Part shown: piece after piece, positions 1 through 8,194 of the stretch
Position numbering within the stretch: the stretch's first letter is position 1
Layout of the letters: each line of letters starts with the position of its first letter
Assembly (NCBI RefSeq): GCF_008802365.1
Contig: NZ_VZQZ01000003.1
Coordinates: 248,001-312,000 of the forward strand
Origin: Oryzomonas japonica
Lineage (GTDB): Bacteria > Desulfobacterota > Desulfuromonadia > Geobacterales > Pseudopelobacteraceae
DNA: 64,000 bases
Direction: 5' to 3'
Position numbers and translations under genes: made by a program
The notes under the pieces: generated by a model
The model's input: the letters and a program-made list of their open reading frames with translations, nothing else
Told to the model about the DNA's origin: nothing
The model's database searches: none

Positions 1-139
1 TGCGGGGAACATTCTTGACCGGCTCCCCGTCATCCAGGAGGATCTGGGCCGTCTCTCCGGCCGCTATATCCTCCAGGGCCAGCTTGGCCTTGACGAAGTT
101 CGTGGGACAACCGACGCCCCGCAGATCGATCACCTGCAT
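1..139 (-). CDS. TusA/SirA-like sulfur carrier, 3' end outside window
   Basis: Partial gene whose C-terminus lies beyond position 1. The readable part is a TusA-fold protein with the usual beta strand followed by a CP motif (GVGCPT, Cys about residue 9) and the KAKLALEDI helix. In TusA proteins this cysteine carries persulfide sulfur between enzymes. The motif here reads CPTN rather than the usual CPxP. I place the start at the ATG at 139 because AGGAG lies 7 nt upstream; the in-frame ATG at 145 has only 1 nt of spacing. It begins 13 bases after the sulfite-reductase-like gene stops, so it is probably the last visible gene of the homocysteine/sulfur operon and could pass sulfur to the carrier protein of that operon. 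That role is inferred. Confidence 0.75.
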   Translation of the reverse strand, partial: MQVIDLRGVGCPTNFVKAKLALEDIAAGETAQILLDDGEPVKNVPR

Positions 140-152
140 GAGCATGCTCCTT

Positions 153-1106
153 TCATGATCGTATTCCCACCTGGGTCTCAATGACCTGGGGCGGTATGGT
201 TGCCGTGACCGTGTTGTCTGGGAACTGCTTCCGCAGATGGTCGAGCAAGGCCTGGGGGCCTTCCTTGATGATCACGTCCCCCAGTCTGATGCGCCCCAAA
301 GCTTCGGCTTTTTCCTTGTACCACTCCAACACGGTCGAAATGAAATCCACCACCCGCTCTTCGGGGAGGAAGGTAGCGAACAGCGTGCCGACCAGGGGAT
401 TGCGCCCCCACTTGCCGCCGATGCGCACCGTGTAGCCGCGGCGTTTCTCGCTCCAGGCGCTGGTTGGGCAAACCTTGACGCAGTCGCCGCACCAGATGCA
501 GCGTTCGGCGTTGAAGACCGGCTTATTGTCCTCGCCCATGGTGATCGCCTTGGGGACGCAGCTCTTGGCGCACAGGCCGCAGCTGATGCAGGCAGCCTTG
601 TCCAACTGAGGGTAGATCGCGCCCTGGAAGCCGACATCGTTGGTGGCCGACTTGGGGCAGTCGAAGGGGCAACCGGCAAAGGCAACCTTAAACTTGTGGT
701 GGCCGGTGGCGGTGCCGAACAGCTTCTCATCCACCTCCTGGGCCGACTTCTGGGTGTCCACCAGGCCGTTGGGGTTGTATTCGCACCCGCCGCAGGCCAC
801 CGGAACGCGCACCCGCGCCCCGCAGGAGGCTACTTTCTGGGTCGCCTCGCCCAATTCCTCCACCACCACGTCGAAATCCTTGAAGTTGATATTGATCAGC
901 TCGATGGATTGTCGCACGGAAAGATGGACAAACTCGCCGCCGTATTTTTCCGCCACTTCCGCAATCTTTTTCAGGCGAGGGACCGACATCCTGCCGCCGG
1001 GAACCCGCAGACGCACGGTGAACAGGTCTTTGCCCCGCTCCTTGATGAACCCGCCGGACTTGAGATTGCTCAAATCGATCTTTGTGGGCTGCTGTGCCTT
1101 TGACAT
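153..1106 (-). CDS. Siroheme sulfite/nitrite reductase-like protein with two 4Fe-4S ferredoxin clusters
   Basis: 317 residues. The N-terminal half (about 15-90) resembles the ferredoxin-like half-domain of nitrite/sulfite reductases. It is followed by the siroheme/4Fe-4S cysteine set (C95, C105, C108 and the C146-x3-C150 pair in AGCPFDCPKSA). Residues 170-215 hold two ferredoxin CxxCxxCxxxC motifs (C173-C183 and C203-C213). This is the compact anaerobic sulfite reductase C type, which reduces sulfite to sulfide with electrons from ferredoxin. It sits between a JAMM protease gene and a TusA-like gene in a homocysteine-synthesis operon, so supplying sulfide is the likely role. AGGAGAG precedes the ATG. 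A separate sigma-70-like promoter can be drawn just upstream, so it may also be transcribed independently. Nitrite as substrate cannot be excluded from sequence. Confidence 0.85.
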   Translation of the reverse strand: MSKAQQPTKIDLSNLKSGGFIKERGKDLFTVRLRVPGGRMSVPRLKKIAEVAEKYGGEFVHLSVRQSIELININFKDFDVVVEELGEATQKVASCGARVRVPVACGGCEYNPNGLVDTQKSAQEVDEKLFGTATGHHKFKVAFAGCPFDCPKSATNDVGFQGAIYPQLDKAACISCGLCAKSCVPKAITMGEDNKPVFNAERCIWCGDCVKVCPTSAWSEKRRGYTVRIGGKWGRNPLVGTLFATFLPEERVVDFISTVLEWYKEKAEALGRIRLGDVIIKEGPQALLDHLRKQFPDNTVTATIPPQVIETQVGIRS

Positions 1107-1137
1107 TTATTTCTCTCCTGAAAAAGTATGATTTAAA

Positions 1138-1165
1138 CCTATATTAAATACATAGACATTGTCAA
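1138..1165 (-). promoter_or_regulatory. Candidate sigma-70 promoter upstream of the sulfite-reductase-like gene
   Basis: On the minus strand TTGACA (1160-1165) is followed after 16 nt by TATAGG (1138-1143), in an AT-rich 85-base gap between the JAMM gene and the reductase gene. A perfect -35 with a 4/6 -10 suggests an internal promoter that bypasses the SAM riboswitch. It is predicted by eye only. Confidence 0.45.
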
Positions 1166-1191
1166 GAATATTTTTACTGTTTATTACTGAT

Positions 1192-1596
1192 TTAGTATTT
1201 AATCGTTTCGATCGGCTCAGGCTCCACATTTCCGTCGTGAATCTTATAGGATTTCACGGCAGGTTTTGTGGGATTGGCCAACGAGATGATGACGTAGGAA
1301 ACCAGCGGCGTGAGGGCCAGCTTGATATCCTCCTGGGACGGGCGAGCCGGCGTCTCGGGGTGGGAGTGATAGATGGCCAGCATGGAGAGCCCCTTGGCCC
1401 GCAGATCCTTCACCACGCTGAACTGCTCTCGCGGTTCCATCATGAAGTGCTCGTTGCTGGCGTCGGTATTGGTCATACGGTAGATAGCGGAGACGGTATC
1501 GCCCGTCCCGCCGAGAATCCCGCACACTTCCAGCGGGAATCCCTCGCGGGCATGGGCGATCAAGTCGTCATGGATGGAATCGGGAATTTTCAGCAC
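1192..1596 (-). CDS. hcyD: JAMM/Mov34-family metalloprotease (HcyD-like)
   Basis: 134 residues from a GTG start at 1596, chosen because GAGGT lies 7 nt upstream and because residues from longer starts look like translated repeat DNA. The JAMM zinc site is complete: E23, then HSH at 77-79, S87 and D90 (HxH-x7-SxxD). Small JAMM proteins of this size trim the C-terminus of ubiquitin-like sulfur carriers to expose Gly-Gly. In the Wolinella succinogenes homocysteine pathway HcyD does this for HcyS. Here the carrier gene two genes upstream ends in GGG-Arg, giving a residue to remove. The gene name is by analogy of cluster and motif, not by an alignment. Confidence 0.82.
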   Translation of the reverse strand: MLKIPDSIHDDLIAHAREGFPLEVCGILGGTGDTVSAIYRMTNTDASNEHFMMEPREQFSVVKDLRAKGLSMLAIYHSHPETPARPSQEDIKLALTPLVSYVIISLANPTKPAVKSYKIHDGNVEPEPIETIKY

Positions 1597-1619
1597 AGTG
1601 AACACCTCACTACGTATTT

Positions 1620-1749
1620 GCCGCAGAGACGCGGAGACACAGAACAAATCGCAGAGTGCGTCTAAAATCGCTTGCCGCGATGGAGGAACGGTAACGAGGT
1701 GGCAATTAAATACCATCACTCAATTTCGTTAACGCTGCGCCTCTGTGGC
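1620..1749. repeat. Inverted-repeat-bounded element inside the sulfur operon
   Basis: GCCGCAGAGACGCGG (1620-1634) and, at 1735-1749, the reverse complement GCCACAGAGGCGCAG form an imperfect 15-base inverted repeat (11/15 match) about 100 bases apart. They fill most of the otherwise long gap between the hcyF stop (1768) and the hcyD start (1596). Core motifs of the GCAGAGACGC type are common in Geobacter intergenic repeats as I remember them, so this is probably a REP- or MITE-like insertion. No ORF lies inside. Confidence 0.5.
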
Positions 1750-1767
1750 ACAGGTAACCCGGATGGT

Positions 1768-2577
1768 TTAACTCTTCAGATCGCAGACCGTCAGCGCGTC
1801 CAGTTCGTCCTTTACCTCGGTGATGGTCGGGTGCTCGCCGCAGACCGGACAGGCCGGGTTGCGTTTCAGCGGGATCTCCCGGAACTTCATGCGCAGGGCA
1901 TTGTAGGTGAGGAGGCGGTTGGTCAGCAGTTCACCCTTGCCCAGCAGGAATTTGATCGCCTCGGTGGCCTGGATGGTGCCCAGGACGCCGGGCAGCACGC
2001 CGATCACCCCGGCTTGGGAGCAGGTGGGGATGGCGTCTTTTGGGGGCGGCTCGGGAAAGATGCAGCGGTAGCAGGCCGATTCCCCCGGTTTGACGGTCAT
2101 GGTCTGGCCGTCGAACTGCAGGATGCCGCCATGGGAGTAGGGGATGCCGGCCAGTACGCAGGCATCGTTGATCAGGAACTTGGCGGCGAAGTTGTCGGTG
2201 CCGTCGATGACAAAGTCGTAGTCGCGGATGATGTCCGTGATATTGGCCGCGTTGACCCATTCCTTATAGGTTCTGACCCGCACGGCGGGGTTGATGGCCT
2301 CCATCTTCTCCCGGGCCGATTCCACCTTGGGCTTGCCCACGTCGGGGGTGAAGTGGATCACCTGGCGTTGCAGGTTGGACAGGTCCACGTCGTCCGCATC
2401 GGCGATACCGAGGGTACCTATTCCTGCCGCTGCCAGGTAAAGGGCGATGGGCGCCCCCAGGCCGCCGGCACCGATGATCAGCACGCGGCCGTCGAAGAGC
2501 CGCTGTTGCCCTTTGCCCCCCACCTCTTTCAGCATGATGTGGCGGGAATAGCGTTCGATCTGTTCGTCGGTCAGCAT
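1768..2577 (-). CDS. hcyF: ThiF/MoeB/HesA-family sulfur-carrier adenylyltransferase (HcyF-like)
   Basis: 269 residues, the normal length for MoeB/ThiF E1-like enzymes. They use ATP to adenylate the C-terminal glycine of a ubiquitin-like carrier so that it can be converted to a thiocarboxylate. Visible signatures are the nucleotide loop GAGGLG (36-41), the SNLQRQ segment (67-72), DGTDN (125-129), the catalytic-type cysteine in PTCSQAG (C186), and two zinc pairs, C169/C172 and C243/C246. The start is 2 bases downstream of the hcyS stop, so the two genes are almost certainly cotranslated. The partner is taken to be the adjacent carrier rather than MoaD or ThiS, because the neighbours are metY and a sulfite reductase. 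Confidence 0.88.
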   Translation of the reverse strand: MLTDEQIERYSRHIMLKEVGGKGQQRLFDGRVLIIGAGGLGAPIALYLAAAGIGTLGIADADDVDLSNLQRQVIHFTPDVGKPKVESAREKMEAINPAVRVRTYKEWVNAANITDIIRDYDFVIDGTDNFAAKFLINDACVLAGIPYSHGGILQFDGQTMTVKPGESACYRCIFPEPPPKDAIPTCSQAGVIGVLPGVLGTIQATEAIKFLLGKGELLTNRLLTYNALRMKFREIPLKRNPACPVCGEHPTITEVKDELDALTVCDLKS

Positions 2578-2579
2578 GG

Positions 2580-2792
2580 TCAGCGTCCTCCGCCCATGAA
2601 GTAGAGGAATTCCAGGGCGTCGCCGTCTTGTACCGGCGTGTTCCCGAAGGCATCCCGTTCCAGGATCTCGCCGCTCAGTTCCACGGTAACGTACTGGCGC
2701 TGTGCCACATCCAGTTCCTCCAGCAGGGATTCTACGGTGCGGGCCGGGTTTTCTGCAAGGGTGGTTTCTTTTCCGTTGATGGTTATATTCAT
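2580..2792 (-). CDS. hcyS: ThiS/MoaD-like ubiquitin-fold sulfur carrier with GGG-Arg tail (HcyS-like)
   Basis: 70 residues with the ThiS signature: MNITINGKE at the start, a TVESLLEELD helix, VAVE-type strand replaced by VTVELSGEI, then DGDALEFLYFMGGGR. The C-terminus would need loss of the last Arg to expose the Gly-Gly that ThiF-type enzymes adenylate, which fits the JAMM protease in the same operon. A longer frame exists upstream, but the ATG at 2792 has GGAG 7 nt before it and starts the domain exactly. Family knowledge: HcyS-thiocarboxylate donates sulfur to MetY in Wolinella. The distance to metY is 14 bases. MoaD or ThiS function is less likely because no molybdopterin or thiazole genes are nearby. 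Confidence 0.85.
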   Translation of the reverse strand: MNITINGKETTLAENPARTVESLLEELDVAQRQYVTVELSGEILERDAFGNTPVQDGDALEFLYFMGGGR

Positions 2793-2806
2793 GGCAGTTC
2801 TCCGTA

Positions 2807-4051
2807 TCAGATGGCGTCCAACGCCTGATTGAAATCGTCGATGATGTCCTGGGGGGCCTCGATGCCGACCGACACCCGGACCAGGTCTTCGCACACCCCC
2901 ATGAGTGCCTTGTCCTCCAGGGAGTAATCGGCGCAGATGGTGCTGGCCGGGTGGATCACCAGGGTCTTGGCGTCGCCGATGTTGGCCAGGTTTTTAGCCA
3001 TACGCAGGGCGTTGATGACGCGGAAGGCCGTTTCCTTGGAGCCGGTGCCGAAGGTCAGCAACCCGCCGTAGCGGCCGCCGTACAGGCGTGTGGCGACCCC
3101 ATGGCCGGGGGCGTCCTCCAGGCCGGGGTAGTTGACCCACGCCACCTTGGGATGTTTCGTGAGAAAACGTGCCAGGACCAGGGCATTGCTGCAGTGCCGC
3201 TCCATCCTCAGGGCCAGGGTTTGGATGCCCTCGGTCAGCAGGAAGGAGTTGAACGGCGCGGCGCAGGCCCCCACGTCTTTGTGCACCAGCTTGCGGGCGC
3301 GGGCGGTAAAGGCAAATTGGCGATATTTTTTGTGAAAGGGTTCGAAATGGGGAAAACGGGCGGTGTTCCAGTTGAAGACGCCGCGGTCGATGATGACGCC
3401 GCCGATGGAAGTGCCGCTGCCGTTGATGTACTTGCTGGTGGAATGGATCACGATATCCGCCCCCAGTTTGGCGCCGTCGGCAAGATAGGGGGTGGTGACG
3501 GTGGCGTCCACGATCAGGGGGAGTCCCGCCTGGTGGGCGATCTCGGCCAGCCTGGGGAGATCGGGTACATCCAGTTTGGGGTTGCCCACGGTCTCGACGA
3601 AGAGGAGCCGGGTTCGGTCGTTGATGGCGGCCCGGACCGACTCCAGATCCAGGGGATCGACGAAGCGGGCCGTGATGCCGAAGTTGGCGAGGGTATCACG
3701 GAACAGGGAAAAGGTGCCGCCGAACAGGGAGGAAGACGCCAGGATCTCGTCACCGGCCCGTACGATGGTCATGACCGTGGTGGTGATGGCCGCCATGCCC
3801 GAAGCGGTCGCTATGGCCGTGCCGCCCCCCTCCAACAGCGCCAGGCGCCGTTCCAGGGCCTCGGTGGTCGGGTTGCCCAGGCGGGTATAGACCTGTCCGG
3901 CCGCCCGGCCGCGAAAGACATCCTCCAGGGCATCGGCCGTTTCGTAGGCAAAGGCGCTGGACTGAACGATGGGGACCGAGGTGGCGCCCGCCGGTCCCGG
4001 TTCCAGGCCGCCATGTACGAGCAGCGAATCAAAGCGTAGTGGTGTTTCCAT
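2807..4051 (-). CDS. metY: O-acetylhomoserine sulfhydrylase, PLP-dependent (MetY)
   Basis: 414 residues, a Cys/Met-metabolism PLP enzyme. It makes homocysteine from O-acetyl- or O-succinylhomoserine and reduced sulfur. The Schiff-base lysine is K207 in HSTSKYINGSG, the pyridine-nitrogen aspartate is in VDATVTTPYL (D182), and YTRLGNPT (55-62) binds the cofactor phosphate of the neighbouring subunit. It is the first gene of the operon, directly behind a SAM-I riboswitch and terminator, so it should be shut off when S-adenosylmethionine is plentiful. Placement with a sulfur carrier and JAMM protease suggests that its sulfur donor is a protein thiocarboxylate and not free sulfide. GGAG lies 9 nt before the ATG. 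Confidence 0.92.
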   Translation of the reverse strand: METPLRFDSLLVHGGLEPGPAGATSVPIVQSSAFAYETADALEDVFRGRAAGQVYTRLGNPTTEALERRLALLEGGGTAIATASGMAAITTTVMTIVRAGDEILASSSLFGGTFSLFRDTLANFGITARFVDPLDLESVRAAINDRTRLLFVETVGNPKLDVPDLPRLAEIAHQAGLPLIVDATVTTPYLADGAKLGADIVIHSTSKYINGSGTSIGGVIIDRGVFNWNTARFPHFEPFHKKYRQFAFTARARKLVHKDVGACAAPFNSFLLTEGIQTLALRMERHCSNALVLARFLTKHPKVAWVNYPGLEDAPGHGVATRLYGGRYGGLLTFGTGSKETAFRVINALRMAKNLANIGDAKTLVIHPASTICADYSLEDKALMGVCEDLVRVSVGIEAPQDIIDDFNQALDAI

Positions 4052-4066
4052 TTAAAATGTCTCCAT

Positions 4067-4095
4067 AAAAAAATCCCATCTGATGTCAGATGGGA
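4067..4095 (-). terminator. Intrinsic terminator of the SAM riboswitch expression platform
   Basis: On the minus strand CCCATCTG and CAGATGGG form a perfect 8-bp stem (10 bp including flanks) with a 4-nt loop, followed by seven T (4067-4073). It sits between the aptamer and metY and is the off-state of the switch. Confidence 0.88.
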
Positions 4096-4130
4096 TGGGT
4101 GTCACGAAGGATGGATTTCGCAACCTCCAC

Positions 4131-4230
4131 CTCATCTTTGCCGGTACCGGCAGGAATTAGCACCTGACGCCCTGTATGGGGCCGGTTGCTGTGGTTTCGT
4201 CGGGCCTTTCCCTCCACCACTCTCAATAAG
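4131..4230 (-). promoter_or_regulatory. SAM-I (S-box) riboswitch aptamer upstream of metY
   Basis: Read on the minus strand from 4230, the leader has the S-box order: P1 strand CTTATT, GAGAGTGGTGGAGGGA, GGCCCGACGAAACC, CAGCAACCGGCC, a variable P3 loop, GGTGCTAATTCCTGC, then a short P4 and the P1 partner GATGAG at 4131. These are the conserved cores of SAM-I: the AGNGGTGGAGGGA block, the GAAACC/GGCAACC-type kink-turn area and the CTAATTCC loop. A terminator follows immediately. It would sense S-adenosylmethionine and stop transcription of the homocysteine operon. Confidence 0.95.
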
Positions 4231-4262
4231 GTCTGAGTTGTTATTCGATTGTCTTGAAGCAA

Positions 4263-4290
4263 TATTTACAAACTACATATATTTTGTCAA
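4263..4290 (-). promoter_or_regulatory. Predicted promoter of the SAM-riboswitch operon
   Basis: Minus-strand TTGACA (4285-4290), 16-nt spacer, TAAATA (4263-4268), in a strongly AT-rich block. Transcription would start near 4255, about 25 bases before the aptamer. Confidence 0.6.
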
Positions 4291-4503
4291 TAAATTTTTA
4301 GGATATATTTAGCATATTGGTGATGTATTCGTGAGGGAATTCTTACATGAGGAACGTTATGATGGTTTTTGAACTAATAACTTGCTGTCATCGCTCGAAA
4401 AAATTGTAACGTATTTTAGTGGTGAATATGCAGATGCCAGGAGAGGGCGGAGCGGAATGTTGGCGCTGATTGCGCTGCAGGGCGTGATGTGATCTATCGA
4501 ATG
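4291..4503. other. Intergenic stretch with no gene seen
   Basis: AT-rich at its 4291-4400 end. I see no ORF with a ribosome site, no RNA fold and no repeat. It separates two minus-strand transcription units. Confidence 0.5.
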
Positions 4504-4543
4504 CTTGAAAAAGAAAAGGCCGGGGGAATTGTTCCCTCGGCCT
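4504..4543 (-). terminator. Terminator after the small lipoprotein gene
   Basis: Minus strand: AGGCCGAGGG, a 7-nt loop, CCCCCGGCCT with one mismatch, then TTTCTTTTTC. It lies 38 bases past the lipoprotein stop. Confidence 0.75.
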
Positions 4544-4581
4544 GTGATTGCCTGCTCGGCGCGGATAGTGCGTAGTGTGGG

Positions 4582-4881
4582 TTATTTGATTTTGGTCAGG
4601 GTGAGGCTGCTGCCATCGATTTTCAGGGAATCCCCGCGGAATTTCAGAAAAATGTCTTTTTTGAAAGGGTCGATGATCTTGATCCTGCCGTCACTCTGAA
4701 CCATCCAGGTGAAGGAGGTCTTTCCCATAGCGCTTGTGGAGGTGCCGGTGTGATCATTGGAAAATTCGGCAACGAAATCGAAGCCCTCAGCCTTCCATGT
4801 GCCGTATATTTCGGACTCCGGCTTGCTGCACCCCGTCATGACCGCAAAGCAGATCAGCAATGACAAAACGAACTTTTTCAT
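4582..4881 (-). CDS. Small predicted lipoprotein of unknown function
   Basis: 99 residues. A lysine-led hydrophobic signal (MKKFVLSLLICFAVMTGC) ends in a lipobox with the acylated cysteine at 18. The mature part has YGTWKAEGFDFVAEF, followed by alternating short strands; a GTW start and a strand-rich, roughly 80-residue body are typical of small lipocalin-like or DUF-type lipoproteins, but I do not recognise the family. It stands alone between a tRNA and a terminator. Confidence 0.6.
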   Translation of the reverse strand: MKKFVLSLLICFAVMTGCSKPESEIYGTWKAEGFDFVAEFSNDHTGTSTSAMGKTSFTWMVQSDGRIKIIDPFKKDIFLKFRGDSLKIDGSSLTLTKIK

Positions 4882-5009
4882 CTACTTGATTCCCCGAATT
4901 TTAAATAACAAACAATGGCAGCGTCAAAAACTTCACGGATTTTTCGTTTGGCCGCGCCGTGCTCGAACGAAAAATGGCTGCCAAGTTGGCCAGCCATTAT
5001 GGTTTTCAT

Positions 5010-5084
5010 TGGTGGGCGCTACTGGGATTGAACCAGTGACCCCTGCCGTGTGAAGGCAGTGCTCTCCCGCTGAGCTAAGCGCCC
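5010..5084 (-). tRNA. tRNA-Val (anticodon CAC), CCA encoded
   Basis: Minus-strand cloverleaf: acceptor GGGCGCT/AGCGCCC, D arm GCTC/GAGC, anticodon stem CTGCC/GGCAG with loop TTCACAC (anticodon CAC, reading GUG), T arm ACTGG/CCAGT with TTCAATC, then A and a genomic CCA. 75 bases in all. Confidence 0.97.
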
Positions 5085-5200
5085 GAATGTTTCAATTGAA
5101 TAACAGAGCCCGCGGTTTCTGTCAAGCCCCCCTGATCAAAAATTGCGTGGCGTCATGGAGGACCGGGAAGAAAGACGCACGTACCCGAAGGTGATTTTGC

Positions 5201-5229
5201 TTGTCATTCCGTGGCTACCATGCTATAAA
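5201..5229 (+). promoter_or_regulatory. Predicted promoter of the rpsB operon
   Basis: TTGTCA (5201-5206), 17-nt spacer, TATAAA (5224-5229). This leaves a roughly 95-base leader before rpsB, long enough for ribosomal-protein autoregulation, although I did not identify a specific fold. Confidence 0.65.
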
Positions 5230-5329
5230 ATTCCGATTTCAATTCGCACGCCTCGGGTAATGAACCGGCGGTGTCCCTTGTGGCTTGCAGGGATTCAACG
5301 GGGCGGAGGAAAAACCAAAGGAGAAGAAT

Positions 5330-6103
5330 ATGTCAAGTATCAGCATGAAGGAACTGCTGGAGGCCGGCGTCCATTTCGGCCACCAGACCAAGCGTTGGAA
5401 CCCCAAGATGAAACCCTATATCTTTGGGGCCCGTAACGGGATCTACATCATTGACCTGCAGAAGACCGTCCGTTATTTCAAATCCGCTTACAACTTCGTC
5501 AAGGAATCGGTCGAAAACGGCAACACCGTGTTGTTCGTCGGCACCAAGAAACAGGCCCAGGACTCGGTGGCCGAAGAAGCGACCCGTTGCGGCATGTTTT
5601 ACGTAAACCAGCGCTGGCTGGGCGGCATGCTGACGAACTTTGCCACCGTCAAGCAGAGCATCGACCGTCTCAAGCGGCTCGACGCCATGTTCGAGGACGG
5701 CACCGTCGACGCCTACACCAAAAAAGAATCTCTCCAGTTCGATAAGGAACGGGAAAAACTCCAGAAGATCCTGGGCGGCATCAAAGGGATGAACAAACTT
5801 CCCGGCCTGATGTTCGTCATCGACCCCAAGAACGAAGAGATCGCCGTTCAGGAAGCCAACAAGCTGGGCATCCCCGTTGTTGCCATCGTCGATACCAACT
5901 GCGACCCCGATCCCATCGACCACGTTATCCCCGGCAACGACGACGCCATCCGCGCCATTCGTCTGCTGAGCTCCAAGATTGCCGACGCTTCCATCGAAGG
6001 TAACCAGGCCCGTAACGCCGCTCTTCAGGCAGATAGCGAAGGGACCGAGGAATTCGCCGCTGCTGAAGCGGTTGAAGATGTTGCCGGCGAGACTGCCGAA
6101 TAA
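5330..6103 (+). CDS. rpsB: 30S ribosomal protein S2
   Basis: 257 residues. The N-terminus [19 protein letters not shown], the RNGIYIIDL strand, the [10 protein letters not shown] segment and [12 protein letters not shown] are standard S2 landmarks. The C-terminus is an acidic Ala/Glu-rich tail after about residue 230. An in-frame ATG exists at 5285, but AAAGGAG before 5330 and family length fix this start. It heads the rpsB-tsf-pyrH-frr-uppS-cdsA-dxr-rseP run. S2 binds the small-subunit platform late in assembly and recruits S1. Confidence 0.97.
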   Translation: MSSISMKELLEAGVHFGHQTKRWNPKMKPYIFGARNGIYIIDLQKTVRYFKSAYNFVKESVENGNTVLFVGTKKQAQDSVAEEATRCGMFYVNQRWLGGMLTNFATVKQSIDRLKRLDAMFEDGTVDAYTKKESLQFDKEREKLQKILGGIKGMNKLPGLMFVIDPKNEEIAVQEANKLGIPVVAIVDTNCDPDPIDHVIPGNDDAIRAIRLLSSKIADASIEGNQARNAALQADSEGTEEFAAAEAVEDVAGETAE

Positions 6104-6150
6104 GCACTGATTTTATACATTGATCCCCTGGTACGGGGAAGGAGGATATG

Positions 6151-6801
6151 ATGGCTGTTACTGCTGCACAGATCAACGAACTGAGAAAATCGACCGGGGC
6201 CGGCATGCTCGATTGCAAGAAGGCCCTTGAGGAAAGTACCGGTGATTTCGAAAAGGCCGTGGATTACCTGCGTAAAAAGGGGCTGGCCGCTGCCGCCAAG
6301 AAGGCCGGCAGAACCGCCACTGAAGGTGCCGTTGGCTGTTATATCCACGCCGGCGGCAAGATCGGTGTCATGGTCGAGATCAACTGTGAAACCGACTTCG
6401 TTGCCAAGAATGAAAACTTCCAGGTTTTCGTGAAGGACATCGCCATGCATATCGCTGCCGCCTCGCCCACCTGCGTGCGCCGCGAGGAAGTGCCTGCCGA
6501 CGTTCTGGAGCGCGAGAAGGAAATCTATCGCGCCAAGGCCCGTGAAACCGGCAAGCCGGAAAACATCATCGAGAAGATCATTGAAGGGCAGGTCAACAAG
6601 TTCTACGCCGATGTCTGCCTCCTGGAGCAGGCTTACGTCAAGGATACGGATAAGACCATTGAGCAGTACCTCAATGAAACCATCGCCAAGATCGGCGAGA
6701 ATATGTCCATTCGCCGCTTTACCAAGTACGTCTTGGGCGAGGGGTTAGAAAAGAAGGAATCGGACTTTGCTGCCGAAGTGGCAGCAGCGGCCGGCATGTA
6801 A
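6151..6801 (+). CDS. tsf: Elongation factor Ts
   Basis: 216 residues, the short EF-Ts form with one core repeat. Landmarks: a UBA-like N-terminus with [29 protein letters not shown], and the TDFVAKNE motif that contacts EF-Tu. EF-Ts exchanges GDP for GTP on EF-Tu. Two adjacent ATGs (6148, 6151) are possible. GGAGG at 6141-6145 gives the better 5-nt spacing to 6151. Confidence 0.96.
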   Translation: MAVTAAQINELRKSTGAGMLDCKKALEESTGDFEKAVDYLRKKGLAAAAKKAGRTATEGAVGCYIHAGGKIGVMVEINCETDFVAKNENFQVFVKDIAMHIAAASPTCVRREEVPADVLEREKEIYRAKARETGKPENIIEKIIEGQVNKFYADVCLLEQAYVKDTDKTIEQYLNETIAKIGENMSIRRFTKYVLGEGLEKKESDFAAEVAAAAGM

Positions 6802-7632
<831 letters not shown>

Positions 7633-7636
7633 AACT

Positions 7637-8194
7637 ATGCCAAAGGCCGTGATCGACGACATGAAGTCCCATATGGAAAAGACCGTCAGCGTTCTCAAGG
7701 TGGAATTCCAGAAGATCAGGACCGGCCGCGCCAGCACCGGCATTCTTGATGCGGTCAAGGTGGACTATTACGGCAATCCTTCCGCCATTAGCCAAGTGGC
7801 GACCCTGGCGGTGCCGGAACCGCGCACCATCACCATCTCCCCGTGGGAGGCCAAGATGATCGGCCCCATCGAAAAGGCGATCCTCAACGCCAATATCGGC
7901 TTGACCCCCTCCAACGACGGCAAGATCATCCGTCTCAACCTGCCGCCGCTGACCGAGGAACGCCGCAAGGAGATCGTCAAGGATCTCAGGAAAAAGGCCG
8001 AAGAGGACAAGGTTGCCCTGCGCAACATCCGCCGCGACGCGATGGATAAACTGAAGAAGTTGGAAAAGGACAAAGCGGTCACGGAAGACGAACTGAAGAA
8101 GTATGAGAAGGATGTTCAGGACATTACCAAGAACTTCGAGACCAAGATAGACGAGGCCGTGGCCCATAAGGAAAAAGAGGTCATGGAAGTCTGA
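7637..8194 (+). CDS. frr: Ribosome recycling factor
   Basis: 185 residues, full family length. RTGRAS near residue 30, the KVDYYGNPSAISQVA loop of the beta domain, and the long coiled helices LNLPPLTEERRKEIVKDL and RNIRRDAMDKLKKLEKD are diagnostic. With EF-G it splits post-termination ribosomes. Its TGA overlaps the uppS ATG by one base. Confidence 0.97.
   Translation: MPKAVIDDMKSHMEKTVSVLKVEFQKIRTGRASTGILDAVKVDYYGNPSAISQVATLAVPEPRTITISPWEAKMIGPIEKAILNANIGLTPSNDGKIIRLNLPPLTEERRKEIVKDLRKKAEEDKVALRNIRRDAMDKLKKLEKDKAVTEDELKKYEKDVQDITKNFETKIDEAVAHKEKEVMEV

Noticed and set aside
237-1103. 288-codon frame antisense to the sulfite-reductase-like gene
   Set aside because: No ribosome site, no family features, and the opposite strand is a clear iron-sulfur enzyme.
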